Below, piece by piece: positions 23,901 through 36,409 of a stretch of 64,000 nucleotides of DNA (positions are counted from its first letter, which is position 1; the number at the start of each line of letters is the position of its first letter). Source of the DNA: Zeugodacus cucurbitae (Eukaryota; Arthropoda; Insecta; Diptera; Tephritidae); contig NC_071671.1 of NCBI RefSeq assembly GCF_028554725.1, forward strand, positions 9,978,001 to 10,042,000, written 5' to 3'. The notes below the pieces were generated by a model. It saw only the letters and a list, made by a program, of their open reading frames with translations, made no database searches and had not been told where the DNA came from. A program made the position numbers and the translations under genes.

Positions 23901-26900
23901 AAGATAACATAAACTGACAAAATTTTGAACATATTGAGTATTTTCAAAAAAGACTATAAGTGCGATAATATATGAGTATTGAATGACTTTCCCGATTTCA
24001 TTATACTTCTTTCAACTAAGCGCTTAAATTTAGAGAAAAATTCAACATTTTGTCAGTTTTTTATTATATTTAAATAAAACGACGACTGCCTACCTTTTGT
24101 TATGTAACCACCTGCTATGCAAGTGGCGGCACAAAGAAAGAGCGAACCGGACAGCGCGTATCGGCGACCAAACTTGCGCAATGATATCTAAATGTTTGCA
24201 ACAATAATTTATTATTAAAATTTGAGTTTTCGAAAAAAATTCAATTTAACTGTACTTTAATTAACTCAAACTCACCCAAGCTAGCGTGTAACCGGGAATT
24301 TCGATCAGGCAGACTAAAACGAAATTCAAGTATTTATTCCCACTCAGATTTGTTGAGTTCAATGAGAGTCCGTAGAAAACGACCGCATTTATAGCCCTAC
24401 AATATCAATGAAAGAGAAAAATGACACCTCATTTAATAAAATAAAATAAATCAATTTCACTGCTTACATACCAAATGTACAGCATGATTGCGTAACGTAT
24501 TAGTAAAGTTTTGGACTTGAATATATCGCAGACAGCTCGCCAGATCTCATTTTTGCCTCCATCTCCATTTGCCAACGCATTCGCACAGTTATCGCTCGCT
24601 TTAGTTGGTGTTGGCGGTGGCACACAATTCTCGGTCTTGAAGCTGGCCAGCAGTTGCAGCGAGAGTTCGCGTTTATTAATCGCGGCAGCGCGTTTTATGA
24701 TAACCCCGGCCTTTTCACGCTCATTCCGTGCAATCAGCCAACGCACCGATTCCGGCACGAACCAATAGTAGGCAATGAAGAAGAGCGGCGGCACCGAGAG
24801 TGCGTATTGTAGCAGCTGCCAGTCTTGCAGTAGCCAAGCGGTTGCACCCACCAACGCTTCACCAACGGCGTAAAAGTAGTTGAGCACTATCGAGGACATC
24901 TCGCGCATGCTGGGTCCCACCATTTCCACGCCTATAATGAACGCTAACGGGTATACGCCGGAGGTACCCACCGCATTGAGAAATGCGAAAATCAAAAAGC
25001 TATTATAGTCCCATGCGAGTCCCTGAGCAATGCCTGTGACGGCCATGAAGACGCTACAGATTATGAAAATGTTTTTACGCCCAAAACTGTAGGGTGTATG
25101 TATTTTAATTCTAATGCAATGCCAAATTTATATTTTTTTGTTACTATACCGATCGGCAAGATATCCGGAGATTGCTGTCCCAACCACGAGTCCCGCAAAA
25201 TGCATAGTGCCTACAAACGCGAGCTTCCAAACGTTTTCCTTACAAGTCAGCTGCCACTGTGGGGAATATTATTTGTTAGATATATTTGAGAATATAGAAT
25301 ATAGAGGATGTGTATCTATATAAGTACAAAAATGAATGGATATATGTTTTTCAAGACGAAATAAAGGGGAGCACCTGGAAGTGGCTGTCGAGGTCTATAG
25401 TGCGTTTGTTCGTAGGTTTCTGGTGAATATCTCCAAAAATGTTTAAAATTTATGAATAAATTCCATAGAAATTGATAAAATGAACACCCATTCTATTATA
25501 ACTTCTGTAAATGATATCGATTTTTTGCTGCTAAGAGAGTATTATAGTTTTGTTCACATAACGGTTGTTTGCAGTAAGTCATAAAACTAAACGAGTTAGT
25601 TATATGGTTACATATATCAAAATGATCTGGTTACGAGTAAAGTTCAAATCCGGATGTCTGTCTGTCCGTCCGTAAAAATTTAGATATCTTGATGAAACTT
25701 GGAAGACATATTTCTTGGCACCATAGGAAGGTTGCTTTCGAAGATGAGCAAAATCGGACCACTGCCACGCTCACAAAATGGCAATAACCGAAAACATATA
25801 ACTAAGCCATAAATTAAGCTTATTGAAGTAAAATTTGGAATGAAGGACCGCACTATGAAGGGGCATATGGGGATGTAATATTTGGGGATATGGGCGTGAC
25901 CCCGTCCCTACTAAGTTTTTTTGTAGACATTTCGCAAACTATTAAAGCTATATCCTAGAGTCATTTCTTTTAGGTACTACCTTATACAGTCCAAAAATGG
26001 AGGAAATCGGATTATAACCACGCCCACCTCCCATACAAAGATTGTGTTGAAAACTACTAAAAATGCTTTAATTCAGTAAGAAAAATACCAGAAGCCTTAA
26101 ATTGCATTATAAAGATGGCACAGAAGTGCTGCACTCGAAATGGTATACAAAATTTTAAATGGGCATAGTTCCGCCCACTTATGGGTCAAAAACCATATCT
26201 CGGAAACTACTCGACCAATTTCAATGAAATTCGGTTCATAATATCTTCCTAGCTTCCCAATGATATGTTGTGAAAATAGCCCAAATCGGTTCGCAACCAC
26301 GCCTACTTCCCATATACCAGAACTCTGAAGTCGGTCTGAATAGTTTACTTTACAATATATAAAGTTAGTACTAGTGAAGATATCGGCACAGAACTTTGCA
26401 AAAATACTGTATTTAAGAGTGGCATCGCCCTTCTAAAAATCGTCGAAATCGGTACATAAGTTTTCAAGACCCTATATATCGAATATGAGGACCTCAGTAC
26501 TTCTAACTAATTTTTTACCGAAATTATAGTTAAGTCTCCCAGATATGTTGAAGAAATTTTAAGGGAATATGTTTCTTTTAATTATATGCCTCCGTGCCAA
26601 CAATTAGTGAAATCGGGACATAACTTCCCTATCTCTCATATAATTAATATTAGGGTTTCCAACTTTCAATGGACTTTATACCATATATATGCCGAATATG
26701 TGGGTCAAATTGTTTGTTATATTAATAAAAATATAGCAATAAATTGCGAGAGTATAAAATGTTCGGTGACGCCCGAACTTAGCCCTTCCTTACTTTTTTT
26801 TCTTTTTTTCAGGCAGTTGTGAATTTTTTTCAACTTTTCCGTAGTCCCAGCCATTACGACATTACTCTAGATTAATATTTTTTTTTTGTCAATTTACTAG

Positions 26901-29900
26901 GTGGTTTGGAATTGTGGGTATTGTCACGTGCCAATTTTTGGAGACCCCCATTTTTCCAGATTTCCAAATTTTTGAATGTTTTTATTTTTTTTTCTGTATT
27001 CTTACAATGTTATAACAAATCGAATAATATTCGTATTTCAACTTTGACTTACTTCTTGCACAATGGTTCGCTCCTCGTCGTCATACACCCACGCGTTACA
27101 ACGCTCGCGTATATTATGATTGAAGGCATCTTTCGGGCATTCGTTGACATGCCTTTCATCGGATGCATTGCTCTCGATAGCTTTATAACGATAGCAATTT
27201 TCCGGTGTGAAATGTCCCCGTTTATCATATGAGCCCGGTGTTGCATTGGCCAACCAATGTGCGTGTAGTTGCGGTGCGATTGGATAATCACACTGTGGTA
27301 TCAGACATCTTCGTGAAATAACAAACACATAGATATGTATGTACTACACATGATATAATAATTGATGTACGTAATACAAATCGCAATTGTGATTCATGAA
27401 GATTGCGTGAGTTTAAGAGGTGTCTTAAATAGTTTGCGAGAATGTAGTGAAATTATGAGGATGAGGATGGAATTATTGCACTAGAAGTGAACTTACAAAT
27501 ATTTAAGTGCTACACTATTTATGACGAACATTTCTGACATGGAATTTTTTTTCATTACAATCTTTCATTTTATTTTGCAATCGGAAAATCCATTAGTCAA
27601 AATTTACAGCTTAATATCTTAGAAAGTCATAGCGTAAGAAGGAAGCAAACAGTTAGACAGACAGTACTTGATCGACTATGTTCGCTTATCTTACATTTGT
27701 GGTATTCGAAAAGAATCGAATCCTAACACAAATGTACCAGGCGCCATCAGAATTGAATACATATGTATGTATGTATGTTTTGTTGTTAGACTTAACCTTC
27801 AAAAGCCTCTTGAGATATAGAATTCTGTGTATTGCGATAGCAAATACAGCCGATGATAAAAAGTGCTTGGAGTCAAGCGAAATTTCCGTTCCTAACACTA
27901 TACGGAAAAATCGACTTTTTTCTGAGCATTGGACCAAATAAAATGTTTCTTTTTTTAGAGATTTAGTCATAATCGAAGTTTTAGAAGTTACATTCAAAAT
28001 CAAAATATTCGCTTTCGAATTTCGAAATTTAGCTTACTGGAAACGCTATTATTAATTATCGTATAATCGCAAAAAAGTAAACACAAAGGCATAATCAACA
28101 TTTTCTTCTTATTTCAATGCTAGTATAACAGTTTTCAGTTGGATCTTTGAACAAAAAAATTTAAAAAATTGTATTTCTAAAAATACTACCATAATTTATG
28201 AGAATTTGGTATTTTACCCTTTTGTTTGTATGCATACTGTTTCTAATATATATAATTTTTATACTCTCGCAACAAAAGTTGCTACGAGAGTATTATAGTT
28301 TTGTTCACATAACGGTTGTTTGTAACGCCCAAAACTAAACGAGTTAGATATAGGGTTATATATACCAAAGTGATTACGGTGAAGAGTGGAGTTTAAATCC
28401 GGATGTCTGTCTGTCCGTTCGTGCAAGCTGTAACTTGAGGGTCAAAAACCATATCTCAGGAACTACTCGACAGATTTCAATGAAATTCGGTATATAATAT
28501 TTTCTTGACACCCTGATAACACGGACAAAAAATGGGCGAAATCGGTTCACAACCACTACTACTTTCCTTATAACTCAATTTTGAAATCCATATGATTCCT
28601 TCATTTTATAATATATACATAAGAAACCAATGAAGATAGCGGAATAAAACTTTACACAAATAGGGCATATCATCTCTGGCTTCGCTTGTGAAAAAAATGT
28701 CGAAAACGAACTATAACTTTTTAAGGTCCCAGATATCGAATATGTTGAACTCAGCGCCTAAGGGTAAATTTTAACCGAAAATATGGGTAAATCTCTCAGA
28801 TAATTTAATGTAACTCAGAGGAAAGTGTTTTCGTCTAATAGTGTGTCTCCAAAAATTATTAAAATCGGGTAATAACTTTCCATATATCTAATTATAGGTT
28901 TTTCAAAAATACGTATTCCGCTTATATGTTAAGGTTAATATGTGAGATATCTTAGCAAAATTAAGTGAGTGTATAGTCTTGGATATAGTGTACCTTGCTG
29001 GTGAAAATGAATGAAATCAGTTCAGGAATTACCTCAGCCCTCATATACTATATGTAACGATTTTCGTTATTCTATTCAACTTTATGCCGAATTTAATAAA
29101 ATTTCTTCAATAAATTGCGAGAGTATAAAATGCATCCGAACTTAGCCTTTCCTTACATGTTTATTTAAGTGTTTTTTCCCGGAAGTATTATACCGAAAAA
29201 TTGTCAAAAAAATGGATCAGCATTTTTTGAAATGTTAAGTTTTTTCGAACATCCAACTATAACCTCTAATAACATCTGTCATATAAGCTTGACCGAAACA
29301 TTTTATAAAACTTTGAATTAAGAAGAAAATTTAGATTGTATCCATGTTTTGGATTGTTTTTGTAACCTGTAATTAATATTAATTATTTTTTAAGAACCCT
29401 TTTTCGACCTTCGAAAACAAATATTTCGATTTTGGATTTGAAACTTTGAAAAGAGAAGACTTTTTTTTACATATGACTCAATCTCCGGGAAAAAGTAAGT
29501 TTGGTTCAATACCCAGCCGAGTGTTGTACAATGTTATGAGTACCGGAAACGACGAATATAGTGAACGAAAGCTTAAACAAATTATCAAAATTATGACCGT
29601 CAAATGAAGTTGATTGGAGTAACTAACTATAAGGATGTGGTTTTTATGAGTAATTGTGTGTAAGTGAGTTTCCTTCGAATTCACAATTGAGCGATTCACC
29701 GTGTCACAAATCACTGAAAACGATGCCATCGTGATGGCTTAATTATATGAAGTGCTTCCGTATCCACAATTTTCTATTATCAATTATCAGACCTCAAAAG
29801 AATGCTGGTTGGAAGGAAGTCGCGACGAGAGCAAAATACCAACCGTACAATAAATATGAGTTTGAAAATTTAAATATCGCCCAAATCGGTGTATGGGTTT

Positions 29901-30172
29901 TGTTAGTAGTGTTTAGTAAGAAAATCGAGTTTCCGACTTGCATTCCTGTCAACCCCGTATTAAACATACATACTTTCAGGGAAAATAAATAATTCTAAAA
30001 ATATAAGTTAATTGCTTATGACCGCTAACCTGTAGGCCGGCGTACCAGCAGTAAACACATAAGATAAACTGTTCGCTGCGGCAAACATTACCGGCAAACA
30101 TATGAGCAGATAGTTGGTCTTTTGATAGCGACCGAACTCGCCGATTTCCTCCAATATTTGGTCGAAATCCAT
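21000..30172 (-). CDS. SLC22-type organic ion transporter (Orct-like MFS), 10 exons, 597 aa
   Basis: A plasma-membrane transporter of organic cations, carnitine-like or related solutes. The substrate cannot be told from sequence. Exons (minus): 30172-30030, 27308-27053, 25256-25150, 25086-24472, 24396-24276, 24187-24094, 23698-23598, 21606-21526, 21433-21323, 21164-21000. Every junction is GT-AG and the sum is exactly 598 codons with stop. MDFDQILEEIGEFGRYQ is the usual Orct start. Residues 48-133 form the large extracellular loop after TM1, with cysteines (CLIPQCD), an NATP glycosylation site and CYRY. GYLADRFGRK (164-173) is the MFS loop 2-3 motif. PESVRWL (280-286) is the SLC22 signature after TM6. 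LPETFRKKLPDT ends the last helix. The C-terminal tail is hydrophilic, about 50 residues. Introns 1, 2 and 7 are swollen by mobile elements and a satellite. A single-copy, intact frame argues for a working gene. Confidence 0.9.
21880..23545. repeat. AAAAT-type AT satellite with higher-order structure, in intron 7 of the SLC22 gene
   Basis: About 1.65 kb made almost only of A and T, built from AAAAT, AATTA and AAAGT units. Higher-order blocks repeat the module AATAAACTAAAATAAAAT, then TAGAGTAAAATT, then AAAGTAAAAT at about 22362, 22559, 22875, 23088 and 23363, that is at irregular spacings of roughly 200-320 bp. It lies wholly between exons 7 and 8. Confidence 0.9.
25521..26797 (+). mobile_element. 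Helentron-associated-like element (HINE), copy A, in SLC22 intron 2
   Basis: Left end AGAGAGTATTATAG then CACATAACGGTTGTTTG. Right end GCGAGAGTATAAAATGTTCGG then CCCGAACTTAGCCCTTCC. The interior has the family's GGATGTCTGTCTGTCCGT track and no ORF. The left tip is slightly eroded. Family reasoning is given under copy C. Confidence 0.75.
28255..29158 (+). mobile_element. HINE-like element, copy B, in SLC22 intron 1
   Basis: Left end ATACTCTCGCAAC with its partner GTTGCTACGAGAGTAT forming a terminal hairpin. Right end TTGCGAGAGTATAAAATG then CCGAACTTAGCCTTTCC. It is about 400 bp shorter than copy A through internal deletion. Confidence 0.8.
29159..30029. other. Rest of SLC22 intron 1
   Basis: AT-rich non-coding DNA. 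No exon, repeat end or other feature recognised. Confidence 0.4.
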
Positions 30173-31162
30173 TGTTGTTTGTATTGTTATTAAAATTCAC
30201 TGTTTATCACTACAGCGACACTTATGTTTATTTACTTAACAATCAGCTATTTTTAGCTTCCTCAAAACATACTTGACATTAATTAAAAATTAATAAAACA
30301 CTAACACATTTTTAAAAGCTTTACATTATCTTTTGAATTGTTTTATTTTAATTTTTTATTTTTCAAAATTTCTTTGTTTTTTTTTGTTTTGTTTTGCTGA
30401 TGATTAACGCGTCGCGACAAGTCCAACCGCGGCTGTTCTGCCTGCTTTCGTACACTCACTGTGTTTTCTTTAACCGGTCCGTCGCACCGGTGCGCTACTA
30501 GTATGCAAGTCGTCTACGTTTTAACGCAATGGCAGCGTGTATTCAACTGACAAATGAAATGTGAAAAATCTTTTCGTTGCGGAAAATGCGAATAATGTTG
30601 GAGAAAATATGCTTTGTGCATGAATGAAATTGAAAGTTTCGTCTCGAAGAGCCACACTGAATGTCAATTTATGGAGCAAATCTTCATTGCAGCGCGCGTT
30701 GAGCACAAGAGAGTAAGAATGCATGCTCCCACACAAAGAGACAAGTGTGAACTTTCTAGGTAAATAGCGACGTTGAGCGTGGCAATGTACAAATGGTCCC
30801 CAGTCAGCTGATCCACTGTGTTGTTGCAGTGCTACTCAATGCACCCTCTCTTTGTTTGTGCTGTGCAGAAGCTGAAGTGCTCCTAATTTGTTTGTTGTTT
30901 TTGCAATTCTTAATACTTGTGTGTATGTCAGCGGTCAATCTTCCTTCTTTTTCCATACTCGCTCGTTCTATTTTTATTTGTAGCACAGTCATTTGCAATT
31001 GTTTACAAAAATAGTCGTTTGATTGGTTACACGTGCATTTTCAAGCGAAAATCCCAGCGCAAATGGTCAACAGCTTGCTTGGAGCTCAGGTAACACACGA
31101 TGTGTTTGCGATAGATATACAATTGGTTTTTTACCCGGTAAAAAATTATAGTAGAAACATTT
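30173..31162. promoter_or_regulatory. 5' flank of the SLC22 gene
   Basis: Presumed promoter side of the transporter. Bases 30405-30510 are GC-richer than the surroundings (an island with CGCGTCGCG and ACCGGT motifs) and may mark the start of transcription. No TATA box could be placed with confidence. No other gene seen. Confidence 0.35.
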
Positions 31163-32501
31163 GTTATACTCTCGCAACAAAGTTGCTAGAGAGTATTATA
31201 GTTTTGTTCACATAACGGTTGTTTGTAACACCTAAAACTAAAAGAGTGAGATATAGAGTCATATATACCAAAGTGATCAGGGTGACGAGTAGATTTGAAA
31301 TCCGGATGTCTGTCCGTCTGTGCACAAATATTCCTTGGGACCGTGAGAGGGTTGCTTTCGAAAATGGGCGGAATCGCACCATTGCCACACCCACAAAATG
31401 GCGAAAACCAAAAACACATAAAGTGTCATAACTAAGCCATAAATGAAGTTAAATTTGGAATAAAGGATCGCACTAGGAAGGGGAATATTTGAGTGTAATT
31501 TTTTTGGGGAATTGGGCGTAGCCCTGCCCACAAATCTGTTATTTGTATTTAACTCGCAAACCAATAAAGCTATATAAACCAAACTTTCTGCAGTCGGTTC
31601 TCTTACGTACACCACCACACACCATGAAAATAGTTGAAATCGGATAATAACCACGTCCACCTGCCATACAAAGGTTAGGTTGAAAATGGCTTAAAGTGGG
31701 TTAACTCACTAACGAAAAACGTCAGAAATACTAAATTTTACAGAAGAAATAGCAGAAGAAAGCTGCACTCAGAATTTTTTACAAAATGAAAAATGGGCGT
31801 GGCATCGCCCACTTATGGGTCAAAAACCATATCGCAGGAACTACTCGACAGATTTCAATGAAATTCGGTATATAATATTTTCTTGACACCCTGATAACAC
31901 GGACAAAAAATGGGCGAAATCGGTTCACAACCACGACTACTTTCCTTATAACTCAATTTTTAATTCTATCTTATTCCTTCACTTTATAATATATACATAA
32001 GAAACCAATGAAGATAGCGGAATAAAACTTTACACAAATAGTGTATATCATCTCTGGCTTCATTTGTGAAAAAAAATGTCGAAAACAGACTATAACTTTT
32101 CAAGGAACCAGCTATCGAACATGTTGAACTCAGCGCCTAACGGTAAATTTTAACCGAAAATATGGGTAAATCTCTTAGATATCTCAATTTAATTCAGAGG
32201 AAATTATTTTATTCTAATAGTGTGGGCTTTATTCCGTATTGGTTAATATGTGAAATCTATTAGCAAAATTAAGTGAGTGTATAGTGGTGGATATAGTGTA
32301 CCTTGCTGGTGAAAATTTATGAAATCGGTTCAGGAATTACCTCAGCCCTCATATACTATATATGACGATTTTCGTTATTCTATTCAAATTTATGCCGAAT
32401 TTATGGGTAAATCTGTGTGTTATCTTAATAAAATTTCTTCAACAAATTGCGAGTGAATAAAATGTTCGTTTGCACCCGAACCTAGCCTTTCCTTACTTGT
32501 T
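31163..32501 (+). mobile_element. HINE-like element, copy C (most complete)
   Basis: About 1.34 kb, non-coding. Near the left end TATACTCTCGCAAC is followed within 3 bp by GTTGCTAGAGAGTAT, a hairpin. Near the right end TTGCGAG(T/A)GAATAAAATG is the inverted counterpart of the left motif. It is followed by GTTCGTTTGCACCCGAAC, a second hairpin, then CTAGCCTTTCCTTACTTG. Mirrored sub-terminal repeats plus a 3' hairpin, with no transposase and no terminal inverted repeats proper, is the layout of Helentron-associated elements such as DINE-1. At least eight copies or fragments are in this window, in both orientations. Confidence 0.75.
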
Positions 32502-32917
32502 ATTCTTTTCTTTTGTTGTCTCACAATGTTTGCTTGAGTATGAGTGAATAATTTGCACTTTAAAGTGCAACCCGGATAAGATAAAAGGAAATTCTAGACA
32601 GTCGTTCAGTTATTAAAGTGCAATAAGCGTAAATACCTAGATATTTTCTAAACTGTACAAACACACATACACATGTACATATGTATGCCAATGAAATGTT
32701 TATATGAGTGTTTATACAATTTGTTCGAAGACCCTTATTTAATTAAATTGCAATTTAAAACGCTGCTTTCCGATTAAATGCAGCCTTACACATTTTCTCA
32801 TTAAAAAAATTAACGGGTGTTCCAACAGGCACTCATAAATTTAGTGTTGCCTGCAGTTAATAAAAGATATGTATACGCCTCAACTAACAACGGACATCAT
32901 TATATCTGTAAAGAAAA
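32502..32917. other. Intergenic, no feature seen
   Basis: AT-rich spacer between two HINE-like copies in opposite orientations. It contains a small TTTAAAGTGCAA duplication and CACATACACATG microsatellite. Confidence 0.4.
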
Positions 32918-33530
32918 CAAGTAAGGAAGAGCTAAGTTTGGATGCAACCGAACATTTTATTCACTCGCAATTTGTTGAAGAAATTTTATTAAGATAACAC
33001 ACAAATTTACCCATAAATTCGGCATAAAGTTTAATAGAATAACGAAATCGTCATATATAGTATATGAGGGCTGAGGTAATTCCTGAACCGATTTCATTCA
33101 TTTTCACCAGCAAGGTGCACTTTATCCAAGACTATACGCTCACTTAATTTTGCTAAGATATCTCACATATTAATCAATACATATATGCGGAATAAAGCTC
33201 ACCGTATTTTTGAAAAACCTATAATTAGGTATATGGGAGCTAGGAGATTTTATGACCCGATTTTAATAATTTTTGGAACAGAACACTATTAGAAGAAAAC
33301 AATTTCCTCTGAATTACATTAAATTATCTAAGAGATTTACCCACATTTTCGGTTTAAATTTACCCTTAGGCACTGAGTTCTTCATATTCGATATCTGGGA
33401 CATTGAAAAGATTTAAACAATTTTTTCAAAAATGATGCCACGGATCATGGACAGTATTATGCCAGGACTATGCCATTTTGTAAAAAAATCTGAGTGCAGC
33501 TTCCTTCTGCGATTTCTTCTGTAAAATTTA
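32918..33530 (-). mobile_element. HINE-like element, copy D (5'-truncated)
   Basis: Begins with GTAAGGAAGAGCTAAGTTTG, the inverted 3' end of the family, then GCAACCGAACATTTTATTC. It runs to about 33530, where similarity stops in the middle of the element. Confidence 0.75.
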
Positions 33531-34750
33531 GTGTTAAGTTTAGTACTACGTTTGATCTTTGGTTGGCACAAAGGACAGTCGCAGCTGTATAATTGAGACT
33601 CTTTGCTTTTGCGGAGATCTACCCCTTGACCAAACCTAATCTTACCTAATACTTTTGACTAGCTTGTCCTTTTAAAAAGTATTTTTTGTTTATGTACACC
33701 CTTTTCTGTTGCATTCTAATTGGTTTACCCTATAAAATGGGTTAAATTGAACTTGAATACCAATTCATGACCTGCCTCTATGTTTTTCGCATTTACCACA
33801 CTCAACATTTTATCTGGAATTATATTAGTTTTAAGAATTGCACTTTAGTTTTCAATTATATTATCTGTAAGTAATAGTGTATAGAAGAAATCGTCATTAA
33901 CTAAGCAGTGAGTACGTTTACGCCACGTATATTTTGTTGACTACTCAAGAGCGGAACGAGGCTACGTTTCACCATTTCATATGAATAATAATAATTAATA
34001 AAAAAGTTTTTTTATAGGTCGTGTTAAAATCAACATTTTCCTACGAAACTATTAAGAATTCAAATGCCTTCTGCTCTACTAAAGACCAAATTTAATGAAT
34101 TTTCTTTATTATTGACTTGTATTTTTTCTTTGACATACTAATTACTTCCACTATTTTGTTGAAGCGATTCTCCAACATTTCCAAACCAGTTTGATGTCAC
34201 TCGCAATAGATACTATTAGCTTCCAACTCAACTAACTCTATTAATTTATTTTTTTTTTCCAGCGAGTCACATTCTGAGTTTTAAGAATTCTGAATGCAAA
34301 ATACAGCGATTGATGTTGATGAGAGACTATTTCATCGCGTAATTCCTACAACTTAGTAGTAATATCACAACCCGAAGATGTACAAACGGGACACACAGCA
34401 ATTTCATTTAACGGTCACCAAATAAATTTTAATAAAATGGTCGAGTTAGCGTCACTATGACATCAATAACTTTGGGAATGGATATTGGATTGTTATTGTA
34501 GTATTTTTTAAGGTTAGTATTCAAAGTCAAGGACGAAGATCAGATTAAAGTTTCGAAAATTGGCTAGGATTCGTTTAAATAAAATCAAGTCCGTATTAGA
34601 CTTAGAGATCCTTGCTACTCAGGATCGAGTAAGTAATAAGTACCTCTGAGTCTAATACGAATTTCCTTTTATTAAAAAATCTCTCATAATTTTCGAAAGT
34701 TCCATAAAAAATATTTATCGCTGAAAAATTGAAAGAGCAAAGCGACAATA
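33531..34750. other. Intergenic, no clear feature
   Basis: AT-rich with no supported ORF. Probably old transposon debris, but I could not match it to another part of the window. Confidence 0.35.
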
Positions 34751-35825
34751 CACAGTGGTTCCGCCATAGGCCGAAAATCAAAAAATTAATCTCACGATTT
34801 TTTGTCTAAATGTATACAGATGTCTTATCAATTGTCCAAACTTCATATTTGCAAACCGGGTTTTCCTAAAAATCTAACGGTACTTTCTAAAAACAGAGTT
34901 AAACGCATGAATACCTGTATTTTTTAAAGCACAGCAAAAAAAATTTTTTTTAATATCGCAGCAACAACGAACTTCAATTTGTTCTGATAATTGATCAGGG
35001 TAACGAATCAGAATTATTTTTAATGGATTTTGAAGTTAAAGGTATATATTTGAACTTGTGAAATTAATTAAGTCTAACGTGATTTGTATTTTTAGTGAAA
35101 TAAGTGTTTTATATCAATTATTTTTTTAACTTTTTTGTTGGGTCTTCTATTGGTTTACATAAAGTTTTAATCGTGTTCCCCCGCGATCCTCCTTTAATTA
35201 TATTTTATATAGTATTTAGCAAAGTCTTAAGGTAATAAAAGTGTTAAAGTTGGGTGCGGAAAGTTGTTGTTGCAATCGTCAAAATAATAATGCCCTTTGA
35301 ATTAACTATTTTTAAGTTCTAACTCATTTTAATTGGGCTAAAAAAGCTTGGTAAGAAGGATAAATCGTCATTATTTAAATCCGTTTACTAGATGAGACAT
35401 TTTAAGTTTTTGTTCTAATTATAATGGCTGTTGAATGGCAGTGAAAAAATGAACTGTATTAAATTGGTTGATAATTTGCTTTTTTCCTACATGATATTCT
35501 TGGAAAAGGTTGAATGTGGGGGTTGGATAAGGGAAACTATAACGACAAATCATGTTCAGCTTGTGTATCGCTTTCTTATATTTTTTTACAAAGCCTTACT
35601 GAAAGTTTTGACGCTCCAACTAGGACCATGAGAAGTATTTTGCGCATCATTGCCATATAATGGCAATTACTGTTCTATGGGAGCTATAGGACCTAGTAGT
35701 CCGATGGGGCCAATTTTTTTAATATATATTTAGAATATTTTTCTAGATTTTTGGTGAAAATTTCATAACGATATCTCAACGGGAAGTATTTATGACCGCG
35801 CCTTCATACAAGCCGAACCACTGTG
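34751..35825. mobile_element. Candidate inverted-repeat element with CACAGTGGTTC ends
   Basis: CACAGTGGTTCCGCC at 34751-34765 is mirrored by AGCCGAACCACTGTG at 35811-35825 (two mismatches in 15). CAGTG-type tips occur in hAT elements. The flanks (GACAATA against GCAATAG) do not make a clean target duplication. No transposase reading frame is left inside. Confidence 0.45.
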
Positions 35826-36409
35826 GCAATAGGTGCAAAAGTGTCACAGCTTTATGCTTGAAATGAAAAAAAATTGAATCAGTCATTAATAATTGCATTT
35901 GCAAGGGTGATAATTATTGATAAAGATCACAAATTATCGTATTACCTGTGCGCGCATACAAATATTAATAGATGTAGCAGAAATTAGGAGAATAATAAGC
36001 GAATGATTTTGATGAAAGACTAATGGATGACAAAATTTATGAATTGATTGAGTATACTGTTATTTAGTTGTTTGCTCATCATCCTTACACTTATGGATTG
36101 ATAGTTTGTGAAGATTTGATGTTTGAACTTTACTATCGAACACGCCAAAATAACGAAGCTGTTCCGATAGTACTCGGATATATATTGCAAAGATTAAAAA
36201 TCCCACACTTTTCCGTGAAGTAATCCACGGCAAACAGTCGGGTAAATTAAATTCACTAAACACCTGTTTTGATTAACAAAGAAAGCAGCAAAAATATAAA
36301 TCTGTGATAAGAACAAGTGGTAACAGCTTTATTAAAATGCACCTAGACCTTCAATAAAATTCATATTGTATTGCCATGTACTTTATATTTCCTCATTCGT
36401 TTTTTATAC
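35826..36409. other. Intergenic, no feature seen
   Basis: AT-rich DNA. The short open frame at 36060-36263 shows no recognisable protein character. Confidence 0.35.

Noticed and set aside
30405..30510. GC-rich patch as an RNA gene
   Set aside because: No tRNA or snRNA box or cloverleaf could be drawn; more likely promoter DNA of the SLC22 gene.
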